A stretch of DNA of 64,000 nt from Plenodomus lindquistii (lineage: Eukaryota > Ascomycota > Dothideomycetes > Pleosporales > Leptosphaeriaceae). The position numbers and the translations under genes are program-made. The notes under the pieces were generated by a model. It was given only the letters and a program-made list of their open reading frames with translations. It did not search any database and was not told where the DNA came from. Shown one piece after another: positions 33,233 through 43,496 of this stretch; position 1 is the stretch's first letter, and each line of letters begins with the position of its first letter. The stretch lies in the NCBI GenBank assembly GCA_025504975.1, contig JANUWI010000012.1, forward strand, positions 682,001-746,000, given 5' to 3'.

Positions 33233-35068
33233 CTATTCCAAGAATCCGACCAATGCTTCTAACATGTCTCTTTCTGCAGGTTCGACGGCCAAGACTCCGT
33301 TGAGTTGTTCTTGCAGTGTCTTCTTGACATCCGCTAGGCTCTCATCTCTTTCGCTCAATGCTTTGACAATGGCGTTTTTTGCTCCATCGTCTTCAGCGAC
33401 TAGCCACGCGAGAATTGCGTCGATGCGCTCGAGGCAGTACAAACCCTCACTCAGTCTTGTGGGAATGTTCTCTAAATCCAATTCGTCTTGTTCTTCCTTT
33501 GACAGGCCGCGTTTCCTGTCCTTCATCGTTGTGTCGAATGCCGCGAGTCGCGTTACGTAGTCCTGCCGTAGTGTAACGAGCTTCATGACTTTCTCGTAAT
33601 CCTTCTCCAGGAACTTGGCAAGTAGTCGAAAGCGCGAGTCTGAGTTACCAGGTAACGAGCGAAGAAGCGATGCAAATATTCCGAGAATGTGTTCCGTTTG
33701 CTCTGGGTCGTGCTTTTTGGTCTTTGCGAATGTGCTGAAGAGGGGCTTCAGCCCTCGCGACTCGATAACTTTGTCGCACACCAGCATCGCGCTGTTTGGC
33801 TGTGATTCTTGTTCCGCTTTTGCATCGGCGCCGTTGCTTGCGCCATTTGTCTTCGTGGCTTCTGAGCGTGTATCATCTGCGTAACCGCAGGCATGATCTA
33901 GCACTTTCAAGGCCCTGCTCTTGCTTGTCTTGCCGTCTCTGACAAAGAGCAGACATAGTTCCACACCTTCTGCCTTCAAGAACTCTGCTTTACCAATTGG
34001 CTCCTCTGTTACCGAGGACAAGCAATTAAATAGGTTCTCCATGTATTCCTCCTCGTCGCTGTCCTTCTCAGGGTCGTCTCGCCGGTACGGTGCGAGGTTC
34101 GTAAGGAAAATTTCGACGCCATTCGCTGCGGCTATGCGGTCTCGATTTGATCGCGAGGATTGTGTGAGAATGGAGAGGATCTCGGAAGCGTACTGCTTGT
34201 TTTGTGTGGTAGGCCTCTCAGGTTTCTGTATTCTATTAAGCAGCCATCGTACTAGGCTCTTCTGCTCGCCTATCAGATCCGTATTCGAGGGTTGTGACAA
34301 CAGGTTTTCGATAACGCTGAGCGAGTGGTACACGCCCGATGCGTCGGCGGGGTCACTCTCGTCGAACCGAGTGAAGTTGGAGATCAGCAAGCTGAGCAGA
34401 TCTGCGTCCAGAAACGCCGTTACTACGGCATCCCATTGTTCTTGCTCTCCTCCGACATCTTCATCCGTGAGTTCTGATATAATCTCTATGGCTGCAATCG
34501 CGATATCCGTGTTCTCGTGCGCCAACAACTCTACCATCTTGGCTGCAGCTGGACCTTTCGCAAAGTCCTCGTACAGCTCAGGATGTTCTGAAAGTATGCT
34601 GAAGTCTTTGATTCCTTCGTCAAGATCGGCTTCTGAGTCCATGAACTTGGTGGGGTCGTCCTCGTACTTTGCGCGTAGGGACGAGTTCTTGTTGACCTTT
34701 TTCTCAAAGTTGAGCGCCAACTTCCGTAACCAAGTCGCGTCGTATTTGACTTCTTGTATGGCACCCTCCCCATCCTGTGCATCCACATAGTCCATCGCAT
34801 CTCTGGCATCCTCATCTAGACCTCCTCCGAAGAAGCGGCCATCTTCGTCGTCGCCATCCTCGTCTTCTAGGTCTGGGGGTAGTGAAGGACCGGCTTCTTC
34901 TTCGTCATCCTCTTCGGCTACTGATGCTTGCGCGACCCGCTTGGCATCGCTGTCTGAGCCCAATTTGGCCGTCTTGTAGGTTTGTGTCGGGTCGGCTTCA
35001 TTGGGATTCTCGAATTTGCGCTTCGATGAACCGTTCGCGCTCTTGAACAATTCGTCAATGCTCGTCAT
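33233..35068 (-). CDS. ctnnbl1: Beta-catenin-like protein 1 (CTNNBL1), spliceosome-associated armadillo protein
   Basis: Single-exon gene of 611 aa starting MTSIDELFKS. The N-terminus carries a nuclear-localisation-like KRKF and a long acidic region (EEDDEEEAGPSLPP, DEDGDDEDG). The family-typical sequence (WLRKLALNFEKKVNKN, FMDSEADLDE) follows, then armadillo-type helical repeats to about residue 520 and a helical C-terminus. CTNNBL1 associates with the Prp19/CDC5L complex in pre-mRNA splicing. The start at 35068 is preferred over an in-frame ATG ten codons upstream because MTSIDELF is the conserved N-terminus. It is divergent from HET copy 2. Confidence 0.9.
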   Translation of the reverse strand: MTSIDELFKSANGSSKRKFENPNEADPTQTYKTAKLGSDSDAKRVAQASVAEEDDEEEAGPSLPPDLEDEDGDDEDGRFFGGGLDEDARDAMDYVDAQDGEGAIQEVKYDATWLRKLALNFEKKVNKNSSLRAKYEDDPTKFMDSEADLDEGIKDFSILSEHPELYEDFAKGPAAAKMVELLAHENTDIAIAAIEIISELTDEDVGGEQEQWDAVVTAFLDADLLSLLISNFTRFDESDPADASGVYHSLSVIENLLSQPSNTDLIGEQKSLVRWLLNRIQKPERPTTQNKQYASEILSILTQSSRSNRDRIAAANGVEIFLTNLAPYRRDDPEKDSDEEEYMENLFNCLSSVTEEPIGKAEFLKAEGVELCLLFVRDGKTSKSRALKVLDHACGYADDTRSEATKTNGASNGADAKAEQESQPNSAMLVCDKVIESRGLKPLFSTFAKTKKHDPEQTEHILGIFASLLRSLPGNSDSRFRLLAKFLEKDYEKVMKLVTLRQDYVTRLAAFDTTMKDRKRGLSKEEQDELDLENIPTRLSEGLYCLERIDAILAWLVAEDDGAKNAIVKALSERDESLADVKKTLQEQLNGVLAVEPAERDMLEALVGFLE

Positions 35069-35362
35069 TATGCAGAAGAAGATGACACCGGGAAGCACAA
35101 AGCGCGCAAGTAGGGTCGAATGGGTGCAAGTGGGAGGCCAGCTTGCGTCGCGTCAAAGGTTGTGGGTCGCGAAGTGAAAGTGAAGACTGGCCCGAGCTTT
35201 CGCTGGCGCGTCATCCGAGGCAGGACTCGCTGTCTGCATTCTGTCCTTAGCCCACCCCACTCGCTTACTGTGTGTATATGCCATGCCTGATGGAGCTTTT
35301 GCTGAAGATGCAGTCATTGTTTGAAATGGAGCACCGATCCACACCATCTCACCAGGCACCAC
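35069..35362. promoter_or_regulatory. Compact divergent promoter, CTNNBL1 / HET copy 2
   Basis: 294 bp separate the two start codons, so a conserved splicing gene and an accessory HET gene must share or closely abut promoters. No specific site is recognised. Confidence 0.4.
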
Positions 35363-37726
35363 ATGATGTCAGGAGCTGTTCAGACTTCTCCTAAACCATC
35401 TCTCGTCGTCAGATTGCGCTATCAGCCCATCTGCACCAACTGCACAGAAATATTGTCACATGAGTCTTATGGCGATAACCACCACCAGTCGAAGCAATGG
35501 GACTGGACCAAGGAGAATCTATTGCAGAGCGCAGTCTCGTGCCACAGTTGCCTATTTTTACTCCAGGTCTTGGAAGCCAGTCCATGGCTAGCTCATCAAA
35601 ACGACAGCAATATCCAACTCACAATTGCTCTCGTAGGCTCACAGCACAGCTCACCCTACGAAAGGCAGCATGATAGAGCTGGTTTTTATTCTAACGAAGA
35701 CGAAGGGCGTTCTCTAGCTACCGAATTCAAGAGATATTACAGGCCTCGAATGGCAGTTGGTGCGCAGTCGACCTTCATACTACCGGCCACTAAGAATGAG
35801 GCGCTTAATACTGAGGATGTCGATTCAAACACAACATTCTGTGGCAGGCCCGTACAATCTTTGGCCAATTTCGGCTTGATAGGCAGTTGGCTCCAGCTTT
35901 GCACCACAAATCATCAAGGCCGCCTAGACGGTGACGGATTTCATGCGTGGTACAAAGAGAAAGAGGAACACAGCACCAGTGACCGCGGATGCTCTCCAGC
36001 TCCAAGCGATCCCATACCGAACTTTCGACTTGTCGATGTCAAAACACGATGTGTGGTATGCATCGATGACACAGTGAATTACGCGGCTCTGAGCTACGTA
36101 TGGGGCGACTCCAAACGGTTTTTCCTGTGTCAAGAGAATCAAGAGCCACTTTCCTTACCTGGAGCTCTGGATAGCCATAGTCATGATCTCCCTCGGACGT
36201 TCAGAGATGCAATTGAGATTGCAGAGAAGCTCTGCATTCGCTACATTTGGATTGACGCATTGTGCGTCGTGCAAGACCGCCCAGATCAGCTAATGGAACA
36301 CATGGACTCTATGGATGTGATCTACAGCGCGGCAGTACTGACAATCGTAAGCGACGCTGCGAGCGCCGACGCGGGCATCCCAGGTGTCAGCACATCCCGT
36401 GTGCCACCTCAGGCGACATTCCAATACAATGGAACCCGATACATATCCGCAAAGAAAACGTTTGGTCAAGCATTGGAAGACTCTCCGTGGGAACGCCGTG
36501 CATGGTGTTTGCAGGAGAAAGTGTTCTCCAATCGACTCCTAGTCTTCACAGAAACACAGGCATTCTTCCACTGCGCAGGAGCAACCTGGTTCGAAGACAC
36601 CCAGATGGAGTCAAAACCCAACATCGCAGGACCAGTACATATCAGAGAGAGGCCGACCTACACGCGGAAGAAAGCGATGATGTACAAGGCACCGGTACAG
36701 ACCGCGTATGAATCCCATCGGGATTACTTTGGCAGAAACTTCTGGAAACTGATCGAGAACTACAGCCAACGATCGCTGTCGTTTGAAGCAGACATCATCC
36801 GTGCGTTTAGTGGCATTCTACGTTCTATTGAGCAAGAACACGGGGTCGCAATATGGGGTATCCCACAGCGCGAGTTCGGAAGAGGCATTTCCTTCGAACA
36901 TTGCGGGTACCGGTCGGGCATGCGACGAGAGGGTTTTCCGAGTTGGAGTTGGTGTGGGTGGCTCACGAGTGCTCAGACTCTACTAGAGTTTGTGAATTTC
37001 AAACGTAAAGACAGTGATCTTCTAGTCTCGGAAGGCCAGTATCGCGTCGAGAGAGGTACAAGCTCAAGTCCCGAGACGTCTTTCTTCGATATCGACTGGC
37101 ACTATTACGCGTACGACGCTGTCACGGGTGAGACGAGGCCGGTGGCCGTCCAGAAGACTTTTCAGGAGCCAAGTCATGCAGAGAAAGCATCGATAGACAC
37201 GACCTTATTACCGCTCCTCAAGCCTTTGAAACCACAACGGGTATCTCACTGGTGCATTCCCGGACATCCAGGAGAAGAAGACTACGTTCCACCCCCGCAT
37301 GTCCCACCGTTGCAGCACTCGGAAGGCATGCCCCCACTCACCCAAGTACTCCAATTCTACACCAGCATTGCCCCAGTCATCGTCGGTCCCCACACTACCA
37401 CAAAATGGGGTAACAGTTCAGAACGTACTCTACATATTCCCGGATCCAACGAGACATTGGAGTTCTCAATAGATCTAGATTCGACGTACGATAGCCACGG
37501 GAAAGACACCTGGCTAGTGTACGTATCAAGGTGGTGCACGGCAGATCTCATGTCCCTTGATGCGAGGAGGTTCAAGAACAGAAGTGGAGATAATCTCAAT
37601 CTACTTTTGGTGGAAAGTGTGGAGGGCTGGGGATGCGTGAAGAGGAGAGTGCAGTTGAGGCAATGTGTGGATATGAATTCGTGGAGGGTAGCTAACCCAC
37701 AATGGAAGTTGGTCAGTTTGGCTTGA
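35363..37726 (+). CDS. HET-domain protein, copy 2
   Basis: Single-exon gene of 787 aa, starting at the tandem ATGATG at 35363. The HET domain lies at about residues 240-340: YAALSYVWGD, then LPRTFRDAIEIAEKLCIRYIWIDALCVVQD, then YSAAVLTIVSDAASADAG. The post-HET motif ERRAWCLQEKVFSNRLLVFTE is intact. The N-terminus has CTNC and CHSC pairs at positions comparable to the CASC/CRAC pairs of copy 1. The C-terminal half (residues 430-787) has no domain I recognise and differs from copy 1, so the two are not a recent duplication. Predicted role: non-self recognition or stress-type regulated cell death, inferred from the family only. Confidence 0.88.
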   Translation: MMSGAVQTSPKPSLVVRLRYQPICTNCTEILSHESYGDNHHQSKQWDWTKENLLQSAVSCHSCLFLLQVLEASPWLAHQNDSNIQLTIALVGSQHSSPYERQHDRAGFYSNEDEGRSLATEFKRYYRPRMAVGAQSTFILPATKNEALNTEDVDSNTTFCGRPVQSLANFGLIGSWLQLCTTNHQGRLDGDGFHAWYKEKEEHSTSDRGCSPAPSDPIPNFRLVDVKTRCVVCIDDTVNYAALSYVWGDSKRFFLCQENQEPLSLPGALDSHSHDLPRTFRDAIEIAEKLCIRYIWIDALCVVQDRPDQLMEHMDSMDVIYSAAVLTIVSDAASADAGIPGVSTSRVPPQATFQYNGTRYISAKKTFGQALEDSPWERRAWCLQEKVFSNRLLVFTETQAFFHCAGATWFEDTQMESKPNIAGPVHIRERPTYTRKKAMMYKAPVQTAYESHRDYFGRNFWKLIENYSQRSLSFEADIIRAFSGILRSIEQEHGVAIWGIPQREFGRGISFEHCGYRSGMRREGFPSWSWCGWLTSAQTLLEFVNFKRKDSDLLVSEGQYRVERGTSSSPETSFFDIDWHYYAYDAVTGETRPVAVQKTFQEPSHAEKASIDTTLLPLLKPLKPQRVSHWCIPGHPGEEDYVPPPHVPPLQHSEGMPPLTQVLQFYTSIAPVIVGPHTTTKWGNSSERTLHIPGSNETLEFSIDLDSTYDSHGKDTWLVYVSRWCTADLMSLDARRFKNRSGDNLNLLLVESVEGWGCVKRRVQLRQCVDMNSWRVANPQWKLVSLA

Positions 37727-38551
37727 ATCGAGTCAATCTCTGATCAAACTTGACTTAGTTTTCTGTGGTCCCAGTATCTAGCAGATTTAACGCCACAAAA
37801 GTGATGGTCGTGCCTATTGAACGCACGCCACCTACTGGCTCGGCTACGAGAAGTGGGAAGGTGATGAGTGGGTGATGGTCTAAGGCGGAGCGTGGAATTA
37901 TGGCATCGTTTGCGCAACCCGACTTGTACAGATGCTATACTGCCTGTTGGCACATACGACGGAAAGGTGCCAGGAACATAATGTACCTCAGGCGTGTGGC
38001 TAACAGAGATCACTTCGAGGTTTCGGGACAGGCGAACATGGTTCGTGGATGTGTTTGTGCAAAGGACAAGGAGGCATTGACTCGGTCTCACCTTCATTTG
38101 CACGAGCCCTTAACGTGCGAAATCGGACAACAGCTGTCGTACTTGTGTAGATACTGGCGGAATCCCGGTCCACATTGAAGAGCCACGTGCTAACACAAAG
38201 TCTACCCGGGCATCATAAGAGAGCGCCACAGGCCATAGGCGGGCCATGATTTGCTGTCCGCACACACGTGGCTGAGTGACTGCAGTGAGACCCGACAAGG
38301 GTCGGGTAATCACAACCCTGATGCCTTGATTTCGCCTCCTGCAGCCTGCTCACTCATCATATGAAGACGATGGAGCTGAACACGCAGAATACGAGCGGAC
38401 AACCACACTCATAATCTAATCTGAGCTTCTTAGACGGGGTGTCAAGATCGTTTTGCTTCACGAGCACTCTCAGCAATCTTTTGAGGATTATTGAGCCACC
38501 AAGCAATTACTTCGTTTGTCAGAATTTTTCATCGTCTGCAATATCATCAGC
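37727..38551. other. Intergenic stretch downstream of HET copy 2
   Basis: No supportable gene; only short overlapping frames on both strands. The last 100 bases are probably the leader of the small gene at 38552. Confidence 0.45.
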
Positions 38552-38880
38552 ATGTCAGGCGTGCGGGTTGACCTCAACTTCGCCGCCCATTCCGTAAGTC
38601 TGAACGATACCATAGTTCGCTTACTCGGATGTCTGATAGTAAGCAGAGATGTGCGCGATTCCAAACAGGTGATGCAGTTGCGATGCCTGTGGTAGTGAAT
38701 GGCGTCCGGAAGAACAGGATTAGCAATATTGTGGCAACGAGGTACAACGCGCAGCGAGGATTCTTCGAATATCGACTAGAGACCCCGTTGAATAGCACGG
38801 TTGACAAGGAATGCGAATGGATTCGCGAGAAGGACCTCAGATTGGCGCCTCGCTTGTCGGTCGGGGAGTCGAAATCGTAA
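38552..38880 (+). CDS. Small two-exon protein, function unknown
   Basis: Exons 38552-38593 and 38647-38880 (53-nt intron, GTAAGT donor, AAGCAG acceptor) give a 91-aa protein starting MSGVRVDLNFAAHS. The body reads FQTGDAVAMPVVVNGVRKNR, then YNAQRGFFEYRLETP and CEWIREKDLRLAPR. The GDxV start, short beta-rich segments and a terminal W-x-x-E-x-DL pattern suggest a small SH3/Tudor-like barrel, but I do not recognise a family. It lies between HET copy 2 and the DUF6594 gene on the same strand. An unspliced reading from the ATG at 38629 (83 aa) is the alternative. Confidence 0.5.
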
Positions 38881-39089
38881 GCGGCAGCTGAGTGCGTGTG
38901 TCTGCAGTCGCTCAGCCCTCAAGTCACATTATTAGCCTGATAAGAATTTGCGTCTGTCATCACTGAAAGGTGTTATCTATTCCTTATCTTCAAGTGGTGG
39001 CCGTGCAATGACATTTGATTTTTACCCAATCTTGTCGCTGCATAGCTGTCGCAAACTCCACCCTCACATCGACGCCTTAGGAAAGCTGC

Positions 39090-40575
39090 ATGTCTACCAA
39101 CGCAGATAACTTAGCGGAGCAGTCAGAACGACCGCTACCGGCCCTTTCAGAAGTAATTGATATTACTGTCAATCATCGTAATGATCAAAGTGGCACTAGC
39201 TCTGGCGCTGGTGCTGGCGCTGATGCGGTCGCGGACATAAAAGATACCATCATGACCGTTTCAGTAGGAGGTACGGTGTCCAAGTCTTCAATATCCTATA
39301 TCCCTAATAACACTCCATAGAACACGGAGACAACAAGAAAGCAAGGAAAAGGAAACTTGCAAAAGAGAGGAATGAACTACTCATGCAGGAAAGGAAGATA
39401 CGAAGTGAAAGGAAAAAGATTATTGCGGAGAACAAGAAAAAGCTCGCAAAAGAGCACAAAGAGATCTTGGAAGAGCTTCACAGAACTGATGTAGTCCCAA
39501 GTACGTTCAACACCTTCAAAGGACAGGACGGTTTTCTCTACTAAGACATTTATAGTGGGCGACTTTCCCCTTGGTTATCCGTATCAAGCCGCCTTCCAGT
39601 CAAGTCAGCCCAGTTTCTCCATCTATCGAGGTTTCAGTTATCTCCATGCTCGAGTAATACTCCAGCTGCAAGATGAACTTCGTTGTCTAGAAACTAAGTT
39701 GGCTGATCTGGACGCAGACGATTACTACTCGGGTAACCCTCGTCGACAGGCACGTGTCATGTCTCGTGACATTGATATGGAAGAAACTCGCAAAGAAATG
39801 GAAGATGCTGCGAAGAAAAAGCAAAAAGAGAGGGATAATGCCCATGATGACACAGCAGAGCAAGCAGACGAAGTGGTTCCTATCAGTAAGCGGGCCGCAC
39901 TACTTGCAGAGGTCCACACCAAGCTACTTCAATATGATGAGATGCTTGTAAAAGTACGTGAGCTGGCCGAGTTCCAGCGGCCGAGCGATCGAGACTACAT
40001 GACTTTTCGATTCTGGTTCTGGAACAAAAAACCGCTGAGCTACGAGCCCGAAGAGGACTTCATTCGGAGAAAAGGCGACCCCGTTTCGCTAAGACCTCGA
40101 GCTGAATGGGGAAGGCTTGATGGATGGATCGAAGCGCGTCTCTCGGAGCTACCTGATTCGATCACTAAGGTGCGTACAATCCTGTTTCGAGCCGCTGGTT
40201 AAGTAAACGCTAACAACTCCCTAGTTCTTCAGCGAGAAGGATCCTCAGGGAGATACTCGCGATCCTTTCGTTTCCTATTACTCTGTACCACGCATTGAGA
40301 AGTTCACCACCCTCATTATCGCATTCGTCATCATCGTTCTTCTGTCAGTACCCGTGTTCGTCATGTACCGAGTTTCCTGGCAAGGTGGCCGAGGCATGAC
40401 TTTGCTGAATGTGGGACTCTTGATCATCTTCTCACTCTTCTTTTCTGCTTCGATGAGTCTGCTAACAAGGGCGAAGCGAGCGGAGCTGTTTGCCGCGAGT
40501 GCAGCATACAGTGCAGTGCTCATTGTTTTTATTGGAAATTTCGCCGGACAGGGTGAACAGCCTTCTAATTCATGA
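39090..40575 (+). CDS. DUF6594-domain membrane protein
   Basis: Four exons, 39090-39270, 39321-39500, 39556-40169 and 40225-40575, with all junctions in phase, give 441 aa. The N-terminal 60 residues are low-complexity (SGAGAGADA). Exon 2 codes a highly charged coiled coil of Lys/Arg/Glu. Exon 3 starts the DUF6594 core: GYPYQAAFQSS, FSIYRGFSYLHARVILQLQ, LETKLADLD. The last exon carries the family's three closely spaced C-terminal transmembrane helices: FTTLIIAFVIIVLLSVPVFV, LLIIFSLFFSASM, and AAYSAVLIVFIGN. DUF6594 proteins are abundant in filamentous ascomycetes and have no established function. The charged N-terminal coiled coil is longer than in the family members I can recall. Confidence 0.8.
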
Positions 40576-40850
40576 AAATATGAGCCACACACTACCGCTT
40601 CCGATTACCAGAGGGATGGGACAAAGGTCTCCTTACAAAACAGCGACCTTCTTGGTGCTCGTGCCGATATATCATTGAGAGGCTAAGATAAAGTTGAAGT
40701 CACCGAAAGTGTCCTTGAATCAGTATTGGCCAGCTCAAGGCGCATCTTCTTTTTATTTACATGGGTGTATGGATGATATCATATGGCACCAAAGGCAAAC
40801 CGAAATCGCTTCTTACCTGTAGCTAGTGTGTTCTACATTTCGTAGAGAGA

Positions 40851-42653
40851 CTACTCAAGCATAGCGTTTGTCTTCTTAGCTCGGCGTTCCATCTCAGCTA
40901 AGGTTTTCATTTCGCTTCGTAACACGGTCTGCTCTTCGGTCTGTTTCACAACACTGTGGAACAGTAAAGCAATGACCGAAGACTTCCATGGCTCGCAGCC
41001 GTGCGTGTAGCTGTTGATTATAGTCAAGAGCAAAAAGAGGGCAGCCACAACTGTGACGCCTACGGGTAATGCTAACCAGGCCCAGCGAATGTGGACAAAG
41101 ACGACTGGGCTCACCGACACACCTTGCGCAACGCGGTCGGGTCGTGCCCGGAGTTGCTCCGTCATACTTGCGGCCATGTTATCAAAAGCCTCAGAGATGT
41201 TACTCTTCAGCAAAGCCATGACCACGCCTTCGGCACTCTTCTTACGAATTTGGCCAATGGTCATTTCTCCACTGAAACGCTTGGATTCGAAGAGATTTGC
41301 CAGCGCAACGAGATCGGCACTCAAGAGTCGAAATGGCGGTAGCCCAGTCTGGTTGAACAATACTTCCCAGAAGTAATAAGAGTTCGGCTTGAGCATTACG
41401 CCTGGTTCGAGCGGGATCTGGGTGGCCTGTAGAGAGAGCGCATTTCCGGATGCCGAGAGTGAAGTATAGTTGTGAGCGACAAGCCTGATGGAGCATTCCG
41501 TGAACTCCACTTCCGGAAAATATACATTGGGGCTCGCATCTTCATTGAAACTTCCACCCCAGGGTAGGTCTGGTCGCCTCCGCAACACTCCAACCTTGAT
41601 GAATTCTGGAGAAAATTCGCTGCCCTCAGGAACGAGTTTTGTTTCCGGTGTATAGGCATTTGGTCTGGTGACCTTAGCTGCGACGCTGATCTGGGTACGA
41701 AAAAGCGTGTCGATTGTAACCCCAATGACAACACCTCCAGGCGTGCTCACATTGTAAGCTCTCGCATTACTCGGGGCCGCCAAAGAAGTGACGTTTTTGT
41801 TCCTGGCCAAGGTCTGAACAGTGACGTTCTCGCATCGACTGACGAAGCCTGCGGAGATGTATGAGTCCTTCCAGATACAATTCGAGTTACAGGTAAAATC
41901 AGGACCCAAAGCTTTGCTGTAAATACCTTGGAAGATGGCACCTTCCATAGCTACATCCACAGTTTCGTCTGTAAAAAGGAGTGGTCAGCCTTGAAAGCGG
42001 CTTGTCTAACAAGCGAGGCCTTGTGTGGACTTACCATCAACATCTACAGGCATGGGAATCATCCACTTCGCTGAGCCGTTGTAGCCGTGACTTAGACCAA
42101 ACGTTCCATCATTCGTCAGAGATTGAACGTCCCGTGTCTCCAATCGAACCACCTGTTGCGCAAAAGAATCCACGCCCAGTGCCAAAATTGTTGCAATCGC
42201 TCCAAAGCCCGCAATTCCGGCTCCCCAACGCACAGAAAAAAGTAACATCAACGAACCGAGCGGCCCTCTAGCTGCATTCTCGAATAGATCGAGCTCCTGT
42301 AGTTTTCTTGCCGAAGCTCTGAAGCGGATCCATTTCGCTTGCGCAATGCAGGCAGCGATGACCAATAGCGCAAGCGACTTCGCTGCGGTGATGAATACGG
42401 CGATCGTTGCGTTGAGACTGATGGAGAGAGACCATCGGCTCAATGGCTGTGCGTGCATTCTCACTAGAATGATTACGATGGCGACCAGGCAGGCAAAACT
42501 TGCAACTGTTGCTAACAGCTCCCAGAGCCAGAAAGTCAGGAACGTCCTGCGTGTATGCAGTGGTTTGGGCGATAATGGAGGTTGAGACTCCCCGGCCAGA
42601 TCATCGTTGACGGCATGATAGTTGACAGTGGTCCCCTTCGACTCCCTGCCCAT
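40851..42653 (-). CDS. DUF3176-domain membrane protein
   Basis: Two exons, 42653-42035 and 41968-40851 (GTAAGT...CAG, phase 1), give 578 aa. The N-terminal signature WLWELLATVASFACLVAIV, followed by a second hydrophobic helix in TIAVFITAAKSLALLVIAAC, is that of the fungal DUF3176 family. A third helix in GIAGFGAIATILALGVD leads to a long extracellular-type loop with conserved cysteines (CNSNC, CENVTVQ) and several N-glycosylation sequons (NVT, NYT, NQT). A C-terminal helix (WLALPVGVTVVAALFLLLTI) and a short cytoplasmic tail end the protein. Topology fits a plasma-membrane or vacuolar protein of unknown function. It converges on the DUF6594 gene, with 275 bp between the stops. Confidence 0.82.
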
Positions 42654-43496
42654 TTTGGTTTCGGATCAAGGCTCGGAAGCAACTAGAAGTTGATGAGATG
42701 AACAATACGTCGTGGAGCAGACAGAACTAATACAAATCATGGCTAAGGTCCTTAACCTGTCGTGTACAATAATATACTTCGGGGCCTAATTACCAATGCA
42801 CGAGGCGAGCCATCAACACGTGGCTGAGACCCATACCAGGGATTACGGTACGCCTGTTGTAAGATGCTATGAAGCTCTCTCTCTCATGATTGGAGAAAGA
42901 ATGTAGTGGCGTTTCTTCGCGCTCGAATTCTCGTGTGCATAAGTTGTGGCCGCCTATAGGAATTCTGTCGTGTTTGACCAAAGCGCAGTGCCCAGTCGAG
43001 GTCCATCGTGAGTAGGTATATTCCGCTTGAGAAACAACACCCATTGTTGTCCACCGCGGCTGCATTTGTAGAGGATAGAGCCATACTACATTGCGTTTGA
43101 TGCTTTGTAGCTTGAGGTCTTTAGGAAATTGGGCAAGCTGGTTTGTTAAATTTTGGAAACTGAAACAAGGATGCATATCAGGGTATGGAGGCCTTATCTT
43201 GGCAGTGGGGTTTGTCGCTAAAACAAGAGTCCTAAAAGAGATTTCGGGTTTTCTGAAACTTCGCTAGAAATAAACAAACCTAATCTAACTACCAAAAGGT
43301 CACACTGAGGCTGGGCGAGCACCGCCGCGTAGGATTGCCGTTACTTTTGATCATCACCAAGGCAACGATCCGTGATCACCGCGATTTCAAGGATCGTTTC
43401 GCAAAGCACTGGTCTTCGTCATTCACTTATCGCGATCACTTGAAATTTTGATACCTTTGTTCTGATACCCAGCTATCCAACTGTCAAAGTCGTTGT
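42654..43496. other. Intergenic stretch between DUF3176 and GH5 genes
   Basis: Promoter side of the DUF3176 gene plus the 3' side of the GH5 gene. A minus-strand frame of 128 codons at 42790-43176 has no recognisable domain, and I do not call it a gene. Confidence 0.4.
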
